Origin: CAVTWH01 sp963794685
Lineage (GTDB): Bacteria; Actinomycetota; Actinomycetes; Mycobacteriales; Micromonosporaceae
Reading direction: 5' to 3'
NCBI GenBank assembly: GCA_963794685.1
Contig: CAWCFK010000004.1
Coordinates: 992,001 to 1,056,000 of the forward strand
DNA length: 64,000 nucleotides
Shown here in pieces: positions 53,423 through 63,530 of this stretch (position 1 is the first letter of the stretch; each line of letters opens with the position of its first letter). The notes under the pieces are model-generated. The model had not been told where the DNA came from. It was given only the letters and a program-made list of their open reading frames with translations, and ran no database searches. A program made the translations under genes and the position numbers.

Positions 53423-54159
53423 AGGCCGACCCGGATGCCCAACGTCGCCTGCTTGATCTGCAGGCACTGGACACCGCCCTGAGCCAGTTGGCGCACCGGC
53501 GGAAGAACCTGCCGCAGCAGGCCGAACTCGCGCAGCTGGCCCGGGACATCGTCGCGGCGCAGGAGGCCCGGGTCAGCGCCCAGGTCAGCGTCGACGACCT
53601 GGACCGCGACATCGCCCGGCTGGACAAGGACATCGACCAGGTCCGCCAGCGCGCCACCAAGGACTCCGACCGACTGGTCAACGGGCACGCGCCGGCCCGC
53701 GAGATCGAGGCGTTGCAGCACGAGATCACCTCGCTGGCCCGCCGCCAGTCCGAACTGGAGGACACCGAGCTGGAGCTGATGGAGCAGCGGGAGTCCATGC
53801 AGGCCGGACTCGACGAGGCGACCACCCGGGAGACCCGGATCCGGGCCGAGCGGGACACCGTGGAGGCACAGCGCGACGCGCTGCTGCTGGAGATCGCCAA
53901 GGAGGAGGAGTTCCGCGCGGCCGGCCGCAAGCCGCTCGTCGCGGATCTGCCCGGCGACCTGATCGCCCTCTACGACCGGATCCGGGAGTCCTCCGGCGGG
54001 ATCGGGGCTGCCCTGCTGCGCGCCGGCCGCTGCGGTGGCTGCCGGTTGGATCTGTCCGGCGCGGATCGGGCCGCCGTCCGCGCGGCTGCTCCCGACGACG
54101 TCGTGCGGTGCGAGGAGTGCGGCCGAATCCTGGTGCGCACCAGCGAATCCGGGCTGTGA
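53419..54159 (+). CDS. Coiled-coil zinc-ribbon protein, CT398-like
   Basis: 246 aa. A long antiparallel coiled coil (about 10-170) is followed by a C4 zinc ribbon (CGGCRLDLSG and CEECGRILVR, about 205-240). GTGA overlap with Nif3. It is always found near the RNase H gene in actinobacteria; a nucleic-acid-binding scaffold role is likely but unproven. Confidence 0.9.
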   Translation: MKADPDAQRRLLDLQALDTALSQLAHRRKNLPQQAELAQLARDIVAAQEARVSAQVSVDDLDRDIARLDKDIDQVRQRATKDSDRLVNGHAPAREIEALQHEITSLARRQSELEDTELELMEQRESMQAGLDEATTRETRIRAERDTVEAQRDALLLEIAKEEEFRAAGRKPLVADLPGDLIALYDRIRESSGGIGAALLRAGRCGGCRLDLSGADRAAVRAAAPDDVVRCEECGRILVRTSESGL

Positions 54160-54165
54160 CCCGCA

Positions 54166-55299
54166 GTGCCCCAGCGGGTGGTGGTGGAGGCCGACGGCGG
54201 CTCCCGGGGCAACCCGGGGCCGGCCGGGTACGGCGCGCTGGTCCGCGACGCCGACTCCGGTGAGGTGCTCGCCGAGCGGCACGGCTTCCTGGGCGTGGCC
54301 ACCAACAACGTCGCCGAGTACTCGGGCCTGGTCGCCGGGCTCGCCGCCGCCGCCGAACTCGGCGCCCGCCAGGTCGAGGTCCGGATGGATTCCAAGCTGG
54401 TCATCGAGCAGATGACCGGCCGCTGGCAGATCCGGCACGCAGGCCTGCGTACCCTGGCCGCGCAGGCCGCCGCCGAGGCCGCCGGCTTCGACACGGTGCG
54501 CTGGCGCTGGGTTCCCCGCGAGCGCAACAAGGCCGCCGACGCCCTCGCCAACCAGGCCATGGACGCCGCCGCCGGCATCGAACACGACTCCCCGCTGCCG
54601 CCCGCCGCTACCGGCGCGGCGCTGTCGGCAGCCGAGGCGGGGACGGCGTTTACCGGCCGGGCCGGCGCGCCCCGATCCTGGGAGCCGCCGACCAGCGTGG
54701 CGACCCGGTTGATCCTGGTACGGCACGGCGAGACCGAGCTGACCGCGCAGAAGCGCTACTCCGGGCGGGGCGACCCGCCGCTCTCCGAGCGAGGGCAGCG
54801 CCAGGCCGAGGCGGTCGCTGCCCGGATCGGCGCGCTCGGCGTCGACATCGCCCCCGTGCTCTCCTCGCCGCTGCGCCGCTGCACGGGTACCGCCGCGCCG
54901 CTGGGCTTCCCGGTGACCACCGACGAGGACCTGATCGAGTGCGACTTCGGCCAGTGGGAGGGGCGCACTTTCGCCGAAGTCCGCGAGCGCTGGCCGGCCG
55001 AGCTGGAGAAGTGGCTGTCCTCCCCGGCGGTGGCCCCGCCCGGCGGCGAGTCCTTCCGCGCCGTAGCCGCCCGGGTACGCCGTTTCGTCGCCCGCATCCG
55101 CGCCACCGAGCCCGGCCGCACCGTGGTCGTCGTCTCCCACGTGACCCCCATCAAGCTGCTGCTGCGGGATGCGTTGGCCGCCGCCGACGAGTTCCTGCAC
55201 CGCCTCTACCTCGACCCCGCCGGCATCTCCACTCTGGACCTCTACCCCGACGGCAACGTGGCCGTCCGCACCGTCAACGAAACCGCCCACCTCAGCTGA
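54166..55299 (+). CDS. Bifunctional RNase H / acid phosphatase
   Basis: 377 aa, two domains. Residues 1-140 are an RNase HI-type nuclease (EADGGSRGNPGPAGYGA, NVAEYSGL, MDSKLVIEQM, Asp in NKAADALANQAM). Residues 175-377 are a histidine phosphatase (LVRHGETELTAQKRYSGRGD, catalytic His, and VVVVSHVTPIK). It is the orthologue type of the mycobacterial RNase HI/CobC-like protein, degrading RNA-DNA hybrids. GTG start 6 nt after the previous stop. Confidence 0.93.
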   Translation: MPQRVVVEADGGSRGNPGPAGYGALVRDADSGEVLAERHGFLGVATNNVAEYSGLVAGLAAAAELGARQVEVRMDSKLVIEQMTGRWQIRHAGLRTLAAQAAAEAAGFDTVRWRWVPRERNKAADALANQAMDAAAGIEHDSPLPPAATGAALSAAEAGTAFTGRAGAPRSWEPPTSVATRLILVRHGETELTAQKRYSGRGDPPLSERGQRQAEAVAARIGALGVDIAPVLSSPLRRCTGTAAPLGFPVTTDEDLIECDFGQWEGRTFAEVRERWPAELEKWLSSPAVAPPGGESFRAVAARVRRFVARIRATEPGRTVVVVSHVTPIKLLLRDALAAADEFLHRLYLDPAGISTLDLYPDGNVAVRTVNETAHLS

Positions 55300-55351
55300 C
55301 CACCGCCGACCCCGGCCGAGTTCGGGGCCGCGGGCTTCCGGGAGCCGGCGA

Positions 55352-55357
55352 TAGGGT
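55352..55357 (+). promoter_or_regulatory. Probable -10 element of a leaderless MBL-hydrolase gene
   Basis: TAGGGT ends 6 nt before the ATG at 55364; no ribosome site is present. Confidence 0.4.
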
Positions 55358-55363
55358 CGGGCG

Positions 55364-56110
55364 ATGCGACTGACGGTGCTCGGCGGGAGCGGGGCGTACC
55401 CGGCTGCCGGACAGGCGTGCAGTGGCTACCTGGTGGAGCACGACGGCTTCCGGCTACTGGTGGACCCCGGCTACGCGGTGGTGCCCCGTCTGCTGGCGCA
55501 CTGCACGGTGGACCAGGTGGACGCGGTCTTCGTCAGCCACGGCCACCCCGACCACTGCGCCGACCTCAACCCGTTACTCCGGGCCCGAGCGCTGGGTCCC
55601 ACCGGAGCGTTGCCGGCACTGCCGGTCCACTCCCTGCCAGGAGCCCTGAACGCGGTACTCGCCCTGGACCGCCCGGGAATGCTGGACGCCGCGTTCGCCC
55701 GACACGAGTTCACCGCCGGCGACTCCTTCGAGATCGGCCCCTTCCAACTCAGCACCGCACTGCTCCCACACTCACTACCAAATGCAGGACTACGCCTAAC
55801 CACAGCTGGCCGAGCACTCGCCTACACCGGCGACAGCGGCCCCGACGAGGCAGTAGTGGACCTGGCCCGCGGAGTAGACCTGCTACTGGCCGAAGCCAGC
55901 CAGGTCGACGGAGTCCCCCCAGGCACCGAGTCAACCCTCACCGACGCAGTAACCGCCGGCCAACAGGCGGCAAGAGCCGGCGTAGGCCAACTGGTGCTGA
56001 CGCACCTGTTCCCCGGCACCGACCCCGAGGAGGCGAGCGCCGCTGCCGGCCGCAGCTACTCCGGCCCGATCGCAGTAGCCCGCCCCGACCTCCAGCTAGA
56101 CCTGGACTGA
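55364..56110 (+). CDS. MBL-fold hydrolase (RNase Z-like)
   Basis: 248 aa metallo-beta-lactamase-fold protein. SHGHPDHCAD is the HxHxDH zinc motif, LLPHSLPN and LAYTGDSGPDE carry the next ligands, and LTHLFPG the last. Related to RNase Z-like and phosphodiesterase enzymes; the substrate is not predictable. Codon use in the 3' half (many CTA, ATA-free but AGC/CCA-rich codons) is less biased than in neighbours. Confidence 0.88.
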   Translation: MRLTVLGGSGAYPAAGQACSGYLVEHDGFRLLVDPGYAVVPRLLAHCTVDQVDAVFVSHGHPDHCADLNPLLRARALGPTGALPALPVHSLPGALNAVLALDRPGMLDAAFARHEFTAGDSFEIGPFQLSTALLPHSLPNAGLRLTTAGRALAYTGDSGPDEAVVDLARGVDLLLAEASQVDGVPPGTESTLTDAVTAGQQAARAGVGQLVLTHLFPGTDPEEASAAAGRSYSGPIAVARPDLQLDLD

Positions 56111-56124
56111 CCGCTCAACCCCAC

Positions 56125-57387
56125 CTAGACAGTCCCACTAACCGAGAGCCCAACCCACAAAGCAAAGACCGCCCCCACCAACCCAAGTGGCACGGTCAGA
56201 GCCCCGAGACCGAGGAATACCCGGGTCTGCGGAGCAGCCCCCCGAGCGTGCAGGATCTGCCGCCACAGCAGGGTCGCCAGCGACCCCACGTAGGTCAGGT
56301 TCGGCCCGATGTTCACCCCGAGCAGCACGGCCAGCACCAGGCCGGGGGAGTGGGCCACCACCGGCACCAGGACCAGCGTGGCCGGCAGGTTGTTCAGCAC
56401 GTTGGCGAGGATCGCGGCGAGCACCGCCGCGCCGAGCAGCCCCGCCAGGGTGGCGTGCCCGGGTACCAGCCGGGTCACCAGGTCGCCGAGGCCGGTGGAG
56501 CGCACCGCGAGCACCACGATGCCGAGCGCGAAGACGAACAGGCAGAACGGGACGTTCGCGGCGCGGGCCAGCCGGCCGAGTTCGCGGGCCTCCCGTCGGC
56601 GCGAGCCTCGTCGTTTCCACAGCTGCGGGATCGCCAGCAGCACGGCGCCGGCCAGCGCCACCCAGCCCGGGGCGATGCCCAACGGCTCCAGGATCCCGAA
56701 GCCGACCAGGGTGGCCGCGAGCACCGCCAGCGGGTACCACGGTGGGCGGCCGGGCTCGCGGGGCTCGAAGCGGGGCTGCTGGGCCAGGTCGGCGGCGAAG
56801 AAGCGGCGGAACACGGCGTACTCGACGCCGATCACGACCAGCCAGGGCAGCGCCATCAGGCCGGCGAACCGGGCGAAGCTCAGTCCGCAGGCGGCGAAGG
56901 CGAGCAGGTTGGTCAGGTTGGAGACGGGCAGCAGCAGCGACGCCGAGTTCGCCAGGTGGGTACACGCGTACACGTGCGGGCGGGGTCGTACCCCCAGATT
57001 CGCGGCCGTGGTGAAGACGACCGGGGTGAGCAGGACGACGGTCGCGTCCAAGCTGAGCGCGGCGGTGACCGTGGCGGCCACCGCGAACACGACGGTGAGC
57101 AGCCGGGTGGGGGAGGCCCGGCCGGCGCGGGCGGCGAGCCGGCCGGCGTAGTCGAAGACGCCCTGTTCGTCGGCGAGTTGGGCGAGCACCAGGATGGCTG
57201 CCAGGAAACCCACCGTCGGGCCGAGCACCGCCAACTCGTGCCGGGCCGCCGGCCAGCTCACCAGCCCCAGCAGTACCACCAGTCCAGCGGCGGGCACGGC
57301 CGCCACCGCCTCCGGCAGCCCGCGTGGCCGGATGATCGCGAAAGCGAGCACCACGGCGAGCAGCACGAGGGAGACCAGGGTGGACAC
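56125..57387 (-). CDS. Anion transporter, ArsB/SLC13-like
   Basis: 420 aa, about eleven helices. LDATVVLLTPVVFTTA and the second half-repeat VLNNLPATLVLVPVVAHSP are the two inverted-repeat substrate loops of the ArsB/NhaD/DASS superfamily. It may export arsenite or move dicarboxylates or sulfate; no ars operon is near. The GTG/ATG choice is not critical. Confidence 0.85.
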   Translation of the reverse strand: MSTLVSLVLLAVVLAFAIIRPRGLPEAVAAVPAAGLVVLLGLVSWPAARHELAVLGPTVGFLAAILVLAQLADEQGVFDYAGRLAARAGRASPTRLLTVVFAVAATVTAALSLDATVVLLTPVVFTTAANLGVRPRPHVYACTHLANSASLLLPVSNLTNLLAFAACGLSFARFAGLMALPWLVVIGVEYAVFRRFFAADLAQQPRFEPREPGRPPWYPLAVLAATLVGFGILEPLGIAPGWVALAGAVLLAIPQLWKRRGSRRREARELGRLARAANVPFCLFVFALGIVVLAVRSTGLGDLVTRLVPGHATLAGLLGAAVLAAILANVLNNLPATLVLVPVVAHSPGLVLAVLLGVNIGPNLTYVGSLATLLWRQILHARGAAPQTRVFLGLGALTVPLGLVGAVFALWVGLSVSGTV

Positions 57388-57561
57388 GCACGCACGCTAC
57401 GGCCCGCCACCGACCCACGCAGCGCGGCCCACCCGACTGTCGACCGAGCCGGCCGACGGCATCGGCCGGAGCCGATCGGCGCAGCGTAAGGACCGCTCGG
57501 CGCAACCCGGCCACCGCTGACCGGACAGTGATGGACGTCAGGAGTTTGATCGGCGCTAAGT

Positions 57562-57571
57562 AGTGATCACT
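57562..57571. promoter_or_regulatory. Palindrome AGTGATCACT upstream of the DUF3311 gene
   Basis: Perfect 10-bp palindrome 30 bp before the ATG, a possible operator for the symporter operon. Confidence 0.4.
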
Positions 57572-57600
57572 CTCACACCCACAGCGCAAGGAGTGGTGAC

Positions 57601-57831
57601 ATGGCTCGACCGGAGAGCCCGCCGACCACCGTCCCCGCCGCCCGCCGTCGCCCGCCATGGGCCTGGCTGCTGGTGGTCCCCGTGGTCGTCCCGTTGCTGG
57701 TCTTCCTCTACAACGCCAAGGAGCCCCGACTTTTCGGGTTCCCGCGTTTCTACTGGCTGCAACTCGCCTTCATCGTGCTCGGCGTGGGCACCACCACGCT
57801 CGTCTACCAGTTGACGAAGAAGCGGGGGTGA
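57601..57831 (+). CDS. DUF3311 small membrane protein
   Basis: 76 aa with two membrane helices (WLLVVPVVVPLLVFLY and YWLQLAFIVLGVGTTTLVYQL). DUF3311 proteins are co-encoded with MctC-type symporters, as here (7-nt gap), and probably form a small subunit. AAGGAG precedes the ATG. Confidence 0.9.
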   Translation: MARPESPPTTVPAARRRPPWAWLLVVPVVVPLLVFLYNAKEPRLFGFPRFYWLQLAFIVLGVGTTTLVYQLTKKRG

Positions 57832-57838
57832 ACCGGCG

Positions 57839-59482
57839 ATGAGGGACCATCTCACCGAGATCATCATCGCCTCCGCGCTGTTCCTCATCGTCAGCGGCAT
57901 GGGCTTCTTCGCCGCCCGGTGGCGGCGCGCCGACAACATGGCCCACCTCGACGAGTGGGGCCTGGGCGGGCGCAACTTCGGCTCGTGGATCAGCTGGTTC
58001 CTGATCGGCGGCGACATCTACACCGCGTACACCTTCGTGGCCGTGCCCGCGCTGCTGTTCGCCTCCGGGGCGCTGGGCTTCTACGCCGTCCCGTACACGG
58101 TCGTGGTGTATCCGTTGGTGTTCATTCCGCTGGTGCGGCTGTGGGGGGTGTCGCACAAGCACGGCTTCGTCACCCCGGCCGACTTCGTCCGGGCCCGTTC
58201 CGGGTCGTCCACGATGGCGCTGCTGGTGGCGATCACCGGCATCGTCGCCACCATGCCGTACATCGCGCTGCAACTGATCGGCATCGAGGCGGTGCTCAAG
58301 ACGATGAACGTCAACGCCACCTGGGCGCTGATCGTCGCGTTCGCCATCCTGGCCGCCTACACCTACCAGTCGGGGCTGCGCGCACCGGCGCTGATCGCGT
58401 TCGTCAAGGACGGGCTGATCTACCTGGTGATCATCGTCGCGGTCATCTACATCCCGCACAAGCTCGGCGGCTGGGGCGCCATCTTCGACGCCGCGGACGC
58501 CAAGTTCGTCAAGACCAACGGCACCATCCTCGGACCGGGCAACCAGTGGCAGTACGTCACCCTGGCGCTCGGCTCGGCGCTGGCGCTGTTCCTCTACCCG
58601 CACAGCATCACCGGCGTGCTCGCCTCCAAGGACCGCAGCGTCATCAAGCGCAACATGGCGGCGCTGCCCGTCTACAGCTTCCTGCTGGGACTGATCGCGC
58701 TGCTCGGCTACATGGCGATCGCGGCGAAGGTGACACCGATCAAGACGGACGGCAAGCCGGACGGCAACACGGTCGTCCCGGTGCTCTTCGACCAGCTGTT
58801 CCCGCACTGGTTCGCCGGCGTCGCGTTCGCCGCGGTGGCCATCGGCGCGCTGGTGCCCGCGGCCATCATGGCGATCGCGGCGGCCAACCTGTTCACCCGC
58901 AACATCTACAAGGAGTACCTCAAGCGCGACGCCACCCCGGCCCAGGAGGCGGCCGTCAGCAAGATCGCCTCGCTGGTCGTGAAGGTCGGCGCGGTACTGG
59001 TGATCCTGCTGATCAGCCCGCAGTTCTCCATCGACCTGCAGCTCATCGGCGGCGTCATCATCCTGCAGACCCTGCCGGCGGTGGCCATCGCGCTCTACAC
59101 GAATTGGCTGCACCGCTGGGGCCTGGTCGCCGGCTGGATCGCCGGCATGGGCCTGGGCATGTGGATGCTCTACACCATCCCGAACAACGCCAACGGCCAC
59201 AAGCACTTCGGCAGCTCGGCGTTCCCGCTGAACAAGTGGTTCGATCCGACCGCGATCGGGCTGGACAAGACCACCCTGGTCTACGTCGGCTTCGTCGCGG
59301 TGCTCGCCAACATCGTGGTCGCGGTCCTGGTCACCCTGCTCTGCCGGGCGCTCAAGGCGCCCGACGGCGTGGATGCCACCGCACCCACGGACTACCTCGA
59401 TGACGACAGCGCGGCCGAAATCCCGCGCCCGCCCCGCCAGATCGCCGGCGACGAACTGCCCGAACCGGTTCCCACCGTCTGA
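57839..59482 (+). CDS. mctC: Sodium:solute symporter, MctC-like monocarboxylate permease
   Basis: 547 aa, thirteen predicted helices, SSS family. WISWFLIGGDIYTAYTFVAVPALLFASG and GFVTPADFVRARSGS are typical of MctC, which takes up acetate, propionate or pyruvate. An acidic C-terminal tail (ATAPTDYLDDDSAAE) is cytoplasmic. Downstream of DUF3311, ending at a strong terminator. Confidence 0.9.
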   Translation: MRDHLTEIIIASALFLIVSGMGFFAARWRRADNMAHLDEWGLGGRNFGSWISWFLIGGDIYTAYTFVAVPALLFASGALGFYAVPYTVVVYPLVFIPLVRLWGVSHKHGFVTPADFVRARSGSSTMALLVAITGIVATMPYIALQLIGIEAVLKTMNVNATWALIVAFAILAAYTYQSGLRAPALIAFVKDGLIYLVIIVAVIYIPHKLGGWGAIFDAADAKFVKTNGTILGPGNQWQYVTLALGSALALFLYPHSITGVLASKDRSVIKRNMAALPVYSFLLGLIALLGYMAIAAKVTPIKTDGKPDGNTVVPVLFDQLFPHWFAGVAFAAVAIGALVPAAIMAIAAANLFTRNIYKEYLKRDATPAQEAAVSKIASLVVKVGAVLVILLISPQFSIDLQLIGGVIILQTLPAVAIALYTNWLHRWGLVAGWIAGMGLGMWMLYTIPNNANGHKHFGSSAFPLNKWFDPTAIGLDKTTLVYVGFVAVLANIVVAVLVTLLCRALKAPDGVDATAPTDYLDDDSAAEIPRPPRQIAGDELPEPVPTV

Positions 59483-59492
59483 CAACGGCGCT

Positions 59493-59524
59493 GTGGGGCC
59501 CAGCCGCAACCGGCTGGGCCCCAC
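59493..59524. terminator. Bidirectional terminator between mctC and esterase
   Basis: 14-bp perfect stem GTGGGGCCCAGCCG / CGGCTGGGCCCCAC with a CAAC loop, between convergent genes. Confidence 0.9.
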
Positions 59525-59529
59525 GGCTG

Positions 59530-60918
59530 TCAGACGACGGTGCAGGCCGCGCCGTTGAGGGTGAACGAGGACGGCATGGCGGTGTTGCCGGTGTGGTTGG
59601 CCTGGAAGCCGATGGTGGTCGAGGCGCCCGGCGCGAGCGCGCCGTTGTAGCTCATGTTGCGGGCCGTCACCTGCCCGCTGGTCGGCGAGTAGGTGGCGTT
59701 CCAGCCGGAGACGATCGTCTGCCCGGACGGCAGCGTGAACACCAGCGACCAGCTGCTGATCGCAGCCGTCCCGGTGTTGGTGATGGTGATGTTCGCGGTC
59801 AGCCCGGTGTTCCAGGCGCTGACCACGTCGGAGACCCGGCAGGCCCCGGAGCCGTTCGGCGGCGGGCTGCTCGTCGGGCTCGTCGTCGGGCTGGTCGTCG
59901 GGCTGGTGGTCGGGCTGGTCGTGCGCGACGGGCTGACCGAAGGGCTGGCGGTCGCGCTGCGGGTCGGGCTCGCGGACGGCGACGTCGGGGTGCTGCCGTC
60001 AAGGCCGAAGAAGGCGATCGTCAGCGCCGCCATCCCGGACATCGGCAGGCTGTGGCCCGACCCCGGAGATGCTGTACGCGTCCACCGCCGGCTGGCTGGT
60101 CGACCCGTACTTCGTGTGCGTCCACGAGGACTGCGGGGTGGTCCGTGGAGACCGGCGTCTGGCTGACGCCGAGCACGTTGGTCCACTGCTTGATCTCCTC
60201 GCCGAAGTTCGGGTACGCGAGGGTGGTGTCGGTGGTGCCGTGCCACAGCTGCATCCGCGGGCGCGGCGCCGGAGTAGCCGGGGTACGCGCCGCGTACCAG
60301 GTCACCCCACTGCTGCGCGGTCTTGATCGAGTTGCCGCCGGAGCAGGTGCTGTTCCACATCGAGCCGTCGGTGGTGGCGAAGCAGCCGAACGGCACGCCC
60401 ATGTAGGCCGCGCCCGCCTTGAACACGTCCGGGTAGTCGCCGAGCAGGACGTTGGTCATCATCCCGCCGGAGGACGCGCCGGTCACGAAGACCCGGCCGG
60501 AGTCGCCGTTGCGGTGCGACAGCTCCCAGTTGACCATCGACACGATGCCGACCGGGTCGCTGTTGCCGTTGTGCGTCAACGCGCCCTGGGTGGAGACGTC
60601 GAAGCAGCTGCCGCTGCGGGTGGCGGACGGGTAGATGACGATGAAGCCGTACCGGTCGGCGAGCGAGGCGAACTCGGTGCCCGAGTAGAACGCCGGCCCG
60701 GAGCCGGTGCAGTAGTGCACGGCGACCAGGATCGCCGGGTGGGTGGTGACGTTGTTCGGCACGTACTCGTACATCCGCAGGTTTGTGGGGTTTGATCCGA
60801 AGCCGGTCACTTCGGTGAGGCTGGCGGCCGAGGCTGGACCGGCGGTCAGGGTGAGCGCGCCGGCCGCCAATGTCGCGGTGGCGGCCAGGCCGAGTAGCAG
60901 GGACGTGCGTCTTTTCAC
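59530..60918 (-). pseudogene. Secreted CE1/PHB-depolymerase-type esterase with CBM2, frame disrupted
   Basis: Signal peptide (VKRRTSLLLGLAATATLAAGALTLTAGPASA), an esterase domain with GASSGG (Ser nucleophile), CBM2 (ACRVSDVVSAWNTGLTANITITN...) and between them a Thr-Ser-Pro repeat linker encoded by 12-bp DNA repeats. Likely an acetyl-xylan or feruloyl esterase. Three single C insertions (GCGCCCGCGG, CACCCCGCAG, GGGCCACAG) shift the middle through other frames; their sum returns to frame, so both ends agree. Corrected length about 460 aa. GAGGAG precedes the GTG. Confidence 0.85.
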
Positions 60919-61209
60919 GGGTTCTCCTCGGGCACGGTGAGGCGTCAAGGCCCCATGGCGTGTCCGCCGCCCGGTCGCAGCGTGCCAGGGAAAGTCACAG
61001 CGGGCGGTCGCGCCGCCGTGAATCGACAATTGCCGATAGCCGCAAGCTAGGGTCACGGCCGTCGCCGGTCAACCCCACCCCGGTCCCGCCAGCGTTCCGC
61101 CAGGCCAGCCCGCGAAATTTTCCCTGGTACGAGCTCCGCCCGCCCGTTTCGACGCCGGTCCCCGCCGTGCGGCCGCGGCGCTCGCGGCCGGCCGTGTCGG
61201 CGGTCGGGT

Positions 61210-61990
61210 CTAGAAGAAGGCGCGGTAAAGGAGGATGCTGCCGACGATCAGGCCGAAGGTCACGATGATCGCCCGCAGCACCGGCCCCGGCAGCCTCCTG
61301 GCCACCCGGGCGCCGACGTAGCCGCCGACCACCGTGGCCGGCGCGAGCACCAGCACGCCGGCCCAGTTGACCGGCCCGAACAGCGCGAACGCCAGCACCG
61401 TGCAGAACCCGACGAGCGCCGACACCACGTTCTTCAGTGCGCTGACCCGGGCCAGCGTCTCGTCCAGGACCAGTCCCAGCGCGGCCACCAGCATCACGCC
61501 GAGCGCCGCGCCGAAGTACCCGCCGTACACCGCGCCCAGCCCGACCATCGCGTGCAGGCTCAGCGTGCGCCTGCGCGCCGACAGCTGCGCCGGGTGCCCC
61601 ACCAGCGCCTTGAGCCGCGTCTGGAACGCCAGCACGACAGCCGCCCCGATCACCAGGAACGGTACGATCCGGTCAAAAGCTCCCTGCGGCGTGGCCAGCA
61701 GCAGCGCACACCCGATCGCCGTACCCACCACCGTCGTCGGCGCGAGCGACCACAGCGCCCGCCGTCCCGCGACGCTCCGCCAACTCCCGCAGATCCGTGC
61801 GCGACCCGTAGACACTCGCCGCGTACCCCGGGAAGACCGCGATCGAGTTGGTCACGTTCGCCGCCTTCGCCGGCAGCCCGATCGCCAGCAGCGCCGGGAA
61901 CGTGATCAGCGACCCGCCGCCGGCGATCGCGTTGACCGTGCCGGCGCCGAGGCCGGCGAGCAGCAGCAGGAGGACGTGGGAGATCGTCAT
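61210..61990 (-). pseudogene. TauE/SafE family permease, one frameshift
   Basis: About 260 aa, seven to eight helices. The N-terminus MTISHVLLLLLAGLGAGTVNAIAGGGSLITFPALLAIGLPAKAANVTNS is typical, with a second repeat GLGAVYGGYFGAALGVML. One extra G near 61785 (GAGTTGGCGG) shifts the frame. The family exports sulfite, sulfoacetate or similar anions. Confidence 0.88.
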
Positions 61991-62136
61991 AGCCCCGCCG
62001 ACAGTAGAGCCTGCGTCGCAGCTTGCCCACCCGGGTCCACTGCCCCCGCCCGGTTTGTTCCTGGACGCCGACCTGGCCCGCCGCGCACGCGGGGCGAAGC
62101 TCCGGGCTTCGCCGGCCGGTACCATGGCACGGCGAC

Positions 62137-62535
<399 letters not shown>

Positions 62536-62565
62536 CCCATCCGCACTCGGGACGCTGTCTGTAGG

Positions 62566-63091
62566 TCAGCCGGCCGACGTGGGGGCCAGGCCTCGGTAGG
62601 CGGGCAGTAGTTCGTTCCAGCGGGCGGTGGCGTCGCAGCGTTCGTGCCCGGCGAGGTGGGCGGCGAGATCTTCGGCGTGGACCTGGATGCCGGCTCCGTA
62701 GGCGGCGAGCTGGTCCAGGGGCATGCCGCGCTCCTCCCAGACCAGGATGGTCCGGTCGCCGTCGGCGGTCAGCGTGACCTCGATGGCGTGCTCGTCCGAC
62801 TCGCCGGAGGCGCTGGTCGACAGCAGCAGCCGCCGTGGGGGCTCGCAGACTTCCACGCGCCCGGTGCCTTCCCAGCCGCTGGCGAAGAAGCGGGCGCGGA
62901 ACTCACCGCCGGGGCGCAGGTCGCCCTCGACCTCGGCCATCCAGCGGGCCAGCCGGGTCGGGATCGGTCAGTGCCGACCACAGGTCGTCGATGTCGGTGT
63001 CGAAGCTGTCCTCGACGCGTACAACGCCTTTGCCGTCTGCTGATCGCAGGCTGCCCAGGACGCGGGTATCCGGACGTGCGTCGCTGGTCAT
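62566..63091 (-). pseudogene. SRPBCC (AHSA1-like) protein, one frameshift
   Basis: About 175 aa after correction. MTSDARPDTRVLG...FDTDIDDLWSALTDPDRLARWMAEVEGDLRPGGEFRARFFASGWEG matches the START/AHSA1 lipid-binding fold. One extra C in GACCCGG shifts the frame near 62965. ATGA overlap with the ArsR gene; these two are a common actinobacterial pair. Confidence 0.88.
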
Positions 63092-63414
63092 CTGGTGCTC
63101 CTTCGTTCGCGCTTGCCCCGGGCGATCTCGGTGTGCAGGGCGTCGAGGCGCTGCTGCCACAGGGCCCGGTACCGGGCCAGCCAGTCGTCGACCTCGGCGA
63201 GCGGCTCGGGGCGGAGGCTGTAGACCCGCTGCTGTGCTTCCTGGCGGACCTCGACAAGCCCTGCCTCGCGCAGTACCCGCAGGTGCCGGGATACCCCCGG
63301 GCGGGCGATCGGCAGCAGCGCCGCCAGCTCACCCGCGGTTGCCGGGCCGGCGGTCAGGGTTTCCAGCATCGTCCGCCGGCTCTCGTCCGCCAGTGCCCGC
63401 AGGACAGCTTCCAC
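63088..63414 (-). CDS. ArsR-family regulator
   Basis: 108 aa winged-helix repressor. HTH RRTMLETLTAGPATAGELAALLPIARPGVSRHLRVLREAGLV (about 14-55). No metal-binding Cys pair, so it probably senses something else. It starts at GTG 63414, 8 nt after a TACGTT -10, and its own promoter contains a dyad, predicting autorepression of the ArsR-SRPBCC operon. Confidence 0.92.
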   Translation of the reverse strand: MEAVLRALADESRRTMLETLTAGPATAGELAALLPIARPGVSRHLRVLREAGLVEVRQEAQQRVYSLRPEPLAEVDDWLARYRALWQQRLDALHTEIARGKRERRSTR

Positions 63415-63423
63415 GCGGCGAAC

Positions 63424-63455
63424 GTACCAAGATGGTTACGTAACCGTCAAGGTAC
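63424..63455 (-). promoter_or_regulatory. ArsR operator overlapping the promoter
   Basis: GGTTACGTAACC (63434-63445) is a perfect 12-bp palindrome, flanked symmetrically by GTACC and GGTAC. On the minus strand TTGACG (-35) and TACGTT (-10) are 18 nt apart, with the palindrome between them. Confidence 0.8.
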
Positions 63456-63530
63456 ATAGACGGCTATCGAGATGGACAGTGACGAAGCCGGGCCGCTGGG
63501 TGGCAGCGGCCCGGCTCGGGTGGTTGGAGG

